64,000 nucleotides of DNA from Leptolyngbya boryana PCC 6306 (lineage in GTDB: Bacteria; Cyanobacteriota; Cyanobacteriia; Leptolyngbyales; Leptolyngbyaceae), in assembly GCF_000353285.1 (NCBI RefSeq), contig NZ_KB731324.1, positions 1,320,577-1,384,576 on the forward strand, given 5' to 3'. Below the pieces are notes generated by a model. The model was not told the DNA's origin and did no database searches. It was given only the letters and a program-made list of their open reading frames with translations. Positions 61,639 through 64,000 of this stretch are shown piece after piece. Position numbers and translations under genes: made by a program. How positions within the stretch are numbered: the stretch's first letter is position 1; every line of letters starts with the position of its first letter.

Positions 61639-64000
61639 ATGGTGCATAAAAAATATTCCTCCGCAGTCGGCTTTGCACTTCTCTTGACCACCACCGTCGC
61701 AGAAGTACAACTGGTTCGAGCACAACAATTTCCCACCTTCCAACTTCCGGCTTCCGTGAAAGCGGGCACCAATGTCCGAATCGATGGCTCAACCAGCATG
61801 GCAGCGGTCAACGATGTTTTGAAGAAAGGATTCGAGCAGAGATTTCAAGGCACGAAAGTTAACGTTGCGGCTAACGGAGTTCCCGAAGGCATCAAAGCCG
61901 TTGTTGAAGGAAAAGTGGATCTCGCAGCGATCGGGCGACCGCTCAACGAGCAAGAAAAAGCGCAAGGCTTAACGGCTGTACCCGTGGGACGAGACAAAAT
62001 TGCGATTTTGGTCGGTGCAGACAACCCCTTCGCAAAAAGCATCACGATTACCCAATTTGCCAAAATGTTTCGCGGCGAAATCAAAAATTGGTCAGAAGTG
62101 GGTGGATCTTCTGCCCCAGTGAAGTTTGTAGATCGACCGGATTCTAGCGACACCCGCGAAGCGTTCAAAAGCTATCCTGTCTTCAGACAAGGGAATTTTG
62201 CAACAGGCGCAACGGTTGAGAAACTGAACGAAGATACGACGAAAGCAGTTGTCTCTAGACTGGGCAACACTGGTATCGGCTACGTGACGGCGAATCAAAC
62301 GAAAGGTTTGGCGGGCGCGAAGGCAATAGCCTTGGATAATGTCGCCCCAACTGATCCTCGCTATCCCTTCTCGCAAGCGCTTTACTACGTTTATAAAGGT
62401 GAACCGAACGATGCCGTGAAAGCCTTTTTAGGATTTGCGACGGCTCCAGTCGGACAAAAAACGCTCACCCAATCCGGAGTCGCGGATGCGATCGCGCTGA
62501 GTGCTGCCGCTCCAGCTTCAGGCAAGAAAGTAGAGGCTAAACCTGAGGCAAAAGCACCGACCAAAGCAGGTACAGACGATAAAAAAGCCCCAGTTGCAAC
62601 TGAAAAGAACGCAGCAGGCACAGCGGGAACCACAGCTACCTCTCCAAGCGGCAATAACGCTCAAGATGGAACCTCGCAAACTGGAGACGGCAATCCTTTA
62701 GCATTCTTGTTCCCAAGTAGCGATACAGCCGGGGCGAATGGCGCAGGAGCAGGCACAGGGGGCTTACCGAACTGGCTCTGGTGGCTCCTCCCAATTGGTT
62801 CTGGTGCAACCCTGCTCTGGATGCTCGCTCGCAGTCGTCGCGGTCCAGTCGATGCAGGTGCAACAGGTAGCTTTAATGCTCCTGGCTATGCCGCCGGAGA
62901 TTTACCAGAACGCGACGATACGTTCAGCGCCCCTTATGTAGAAGGTGGGTTTGATCCGCTCCACGGCGATCGCAATGGCTCCGCAGCGGTTGATGCCCCT
63001 GAATTCGGGACTGGGCTAGGTGTCGATGCCAATGCAGACGCAAATTTCGTCGGAGATGCGACTCGGGCAGGTCAAGATGGATTCGGGGATTGGGGCAATC
63101 TTGGAGGCGCTGCGATCGCGGGAGGAACTGCGATCGCGGGAGGAACTGCGATCGCGGGAGGCGCCGCCGCTTGGTCAACCTTTGGTAATCGGGGTCAGCA
63201 GAGCCGAGTCGTGCTCAAATCGCGTAGCCCTCAAGAAGTTGAGGCATTTTGGGATCTTCCGAGCGAGGAGCGTCAGGCAATGCGTCAGCAGGGGGGCGAG
63301 AAGCTAGCGCTCCGGCTGTACGATGTCACCGATATCGACTTGGAAAATCAGCCTGCTCACAGTGTTCAACAATTTGATTGTGATGAATTAACCCAACGTC
63401 AACGCTTGCCGATCGCACTCCCTGATCGCGATTATCTCGCTGAAATTGGCTATCTCACTCCAGAAGGTCAATGGTTGGGATTAGCTCGATCGACCCATGT
63501 ACGCGTTCCGGCAACTTCGAGTTCTAATTTCCTGGGCAATATAGCGAACGCGGGTAGTACAGCAGTGGCAGGCGGAGCCGCAGCTGCAACAGGTGCAGTC
63601 GATTCTGCAAAATCTTTCTTGTCAGGCGATCGCGATGATGCGTCTACTGAATTGCCTGAAGCAGAACCTTCTAACTCGCCGAATTGGTTCCAACGAATTA
63701 CGAATCGAGCCGGGGAGACTGCTAGCGATACTGCTCAAACGGGGGTGAATACTTTTGCAGGAGGCGCAGCAACTGCAGGAGCCGCAGCAGCCGGAGCAGG
63801 AGCCGCAGCTTGGTCATTCTTATCGGGTCAACGCAAAGACTCGCAAGACGCTGCTGTCACTGAACCGAATCAGTTTGTCACGGGCGAGACAGCGATCGAT
63901 TCCTATGAATTTGATCCCGATCTCGTGGATACCAATGTGTTTGTCTCAGGTGAACCGAATTCATTCACGACAAGCATCAGTGAAGGGCGTTTGGTGTTGA
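61639..64000 (+). CDS. PstS-like binding domain-TM-DUF4912 protein, 3' end cut by the window
   Basis: From ATG at 61639 the frame is open for 787 codons to the right edge with no stop. A signal peptide (1 to about 29) leads to a PstS/PBP-like phosphate-binding domain (about 38-285: VRIDGSTSMAAVNDVLKKGF, DLAAIGRPLNEQE). A low-complexity Lys/Ala/Thr linker follows. One membrane span (about 377-397: LPNWLWWLLPIGSGATLLWM) comes next, then a Gly/Asp-rich stretch and a DUF4912 domain (about 522-625: VTDIDLENQPAHSVQQFDCDEL, LPDRDYLAEIGYLT). Further Ala/Gly-rich segments continue to the edge. The DUF4912 half would be cytosolic and the binding half periplasmic. Confidence 0.9.
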   Translation, partial: MVHKKYSSAVGFALLLTTTVAEVQLVRAQQFPTFQLPASVKAGTNVRIDGSTSMAAVNDVLKKGFEQRFQGTKVNVAANGVPEGIKAVVEGKVDLAAIGRPLNEQEKAQGLTAVPVGRDKIAILVGADNPFAKSITITQFAKMFRGEIKNWSEVGGSSAPVKFVDRPDSSDTREAFKSYPVFRQGNFATGATVEKLNEDTTKAVVSRLGNTGIGYVTANQTKGLAGAKAIALDNVAPTDPRYPFSQALYYVYKGEPNDAVKAFLGFATAPVGQKTLTQSGVADAIALSAAAPASGKKVEAKPEAKAPTKAGTDDKKAPVATEKNAAGTAGTTATSPSGNNAQDGTSQTGDGNPLAFLFPSSDTAGANGAGAGTGGLPNWLWWLLPIGSGATLLWMLARSRRGPVDAGATGSFNAPGYAAGDLPERDDTFSAPYVEGGFDPLHGDRNGSAAVDAPEFGTGLGVDANADANFVGDATRAGQDGFGDWGNLGGAAIAGGTAIAGGTAIAGGAAAWSTFGNRGQQSRVVLKSRSPQEVEAFWDLPSEERQAMRQQGGEKLALRLYDVTDIDLENQPAHSVQQFDCDELTQRQRLPIALPDRDYLAEIGYLTPEGQWLGLARSTHVRVPATSSSNFLGNIANAGSTAVAGGAAAATGAVDSAKSFLSGDRDDASTELPEAEPSNSPNWFQRITNRAGETASDTAQTGVNTFAGGAATAGAAAAGAGAAAWSFLSGQRKDSQDAAVTEPNQFVTGETAIDSYEFDPDLVDTNVFVSGEPNSFTTSISEGRLVL
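63103..63156 (+). repeat. three 18-base tandem repeats carrying HIP1 octamers
   Basis: Units at 63103-63120, 63121-63138 and 63139-63156 read GGAGGNNCTGCGATCGCG (first unit with GC in place of AA), each with one GCGATCGC octamer. In frame they encode GGAAIA-type hexapeptides within the Gly/Ala-rich linker of the PstS-like protein. Copies two and three are identical. Confidence 0.92.

Noticed and set aside
63103-63156. Three 18-base repeats as a possible CRISPR or mobile element mark.
   Set aside because: The units are directly adjacent with no spacers and remain in frame within a coding sequence. They are a minisatellite.

Overview
The window comes from a cyanobacterial chromosome, most likely a filamentous Leptolyngbya-like lineage (the genus is my inference). 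The evidence is direct. It carries allophycocyanin core genes (apcA, apcB, apcC), many protein families restricted to cyanobacteria (TIGR03279, DUF3120, DUF1830, DUF561/Ycf23, TIGR04168, the PSII high-light-acclimation radical SAM protein), an iron-uptake type SLH porin, and very frequent HIP1 octamers (GCGATCGC). I see no rRNA, tRNA, CRISPR array, insertion sequence or prophage. It reads as ordinary core chromosome with several lineage-specific signalling and envelope modules.

Layout. 1-4.3 kb: an HdrB-like cysteine-rich protein cut by the left edge, then acpP, fabF and transketolase. 4.6-10.7 kb: small cyanobacterial proteins, a PDZ/radical SAM protein, uppP, a DUF3120 membrane protein and an FHA-adenylyl cyclase. 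11-14.6 kb: a tight three-gene unit (B12-type radical SAM, DICT plus degenerate HD-GYP, pentapeptide repeats). 14.7-20 kb: sixA, a DHH phosphoesterase, an HNH protein, an HlyD-type adaptor and a double universal stress protein. 19.9-22.8 kb: a thioesterase, an M28 peptidase, a secreted caspase-fold protein with an EF-hand, and a cupin. 22.9-28.4 kb: hicBA, an HD hydrolase, dnaG, and a TetR regulator fused to a dead integrase-like domain, divergent from a delta-9 desaturase with two 17-bp palindromes between them. 28.6-35 kb: fbaA, a lytic transglycosylase, ycf23, an aminotransferase and the SLH porin.

35.2-41 kb is a four-gene unit: AEC transporter, sensor/hybrid histidine kinase, GAF-adenylyl cyclase and a single-domain response regulator. 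41-51.3 kb holds an SH3 protein, a PEP-CTERM protein, an SDR with an SbcD-like nuclease, glutaredoxin, murE, cyclophilin, a VanX-like dipeptidase overlapping yidD, hisC and an Hsp70-like protein. 52-53.5 kb is apcA-apcB-apcC without apcE. 53.6-61.4 kb is a run of minus-strand genes: a methyltransferase-glycosyltransferase fusion, a glycosyltransferase, a nucleoside transporter, a proline-rich secreted protein, cobyrinate amidase and others. The right edge cuts a very long reading frame joining a PstS-like binding domain, a membrane segment and a DUF4912 domain.

Themes: cyclic-nucleotide and phosphorelay signalling (two class III cyclases, one hybrid kinase, one receiver, SixA), fatty acid metabolism (acpP, fabF, desaturase, thioesterase), cell wall work (uppP, murE, dipeptidase, lytic transglycosylase) and light harvesting. 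The best candidates for undescribed biology are the TetR/integrase-like regulator with its operators, the caspase/EF-hand protein, the transporter-kinase-cyclase unit and the PstS-DUF4912 fusion. Start codons given with alternatives are uncertain, and all functions are inferred by motif recognition, not by searches.
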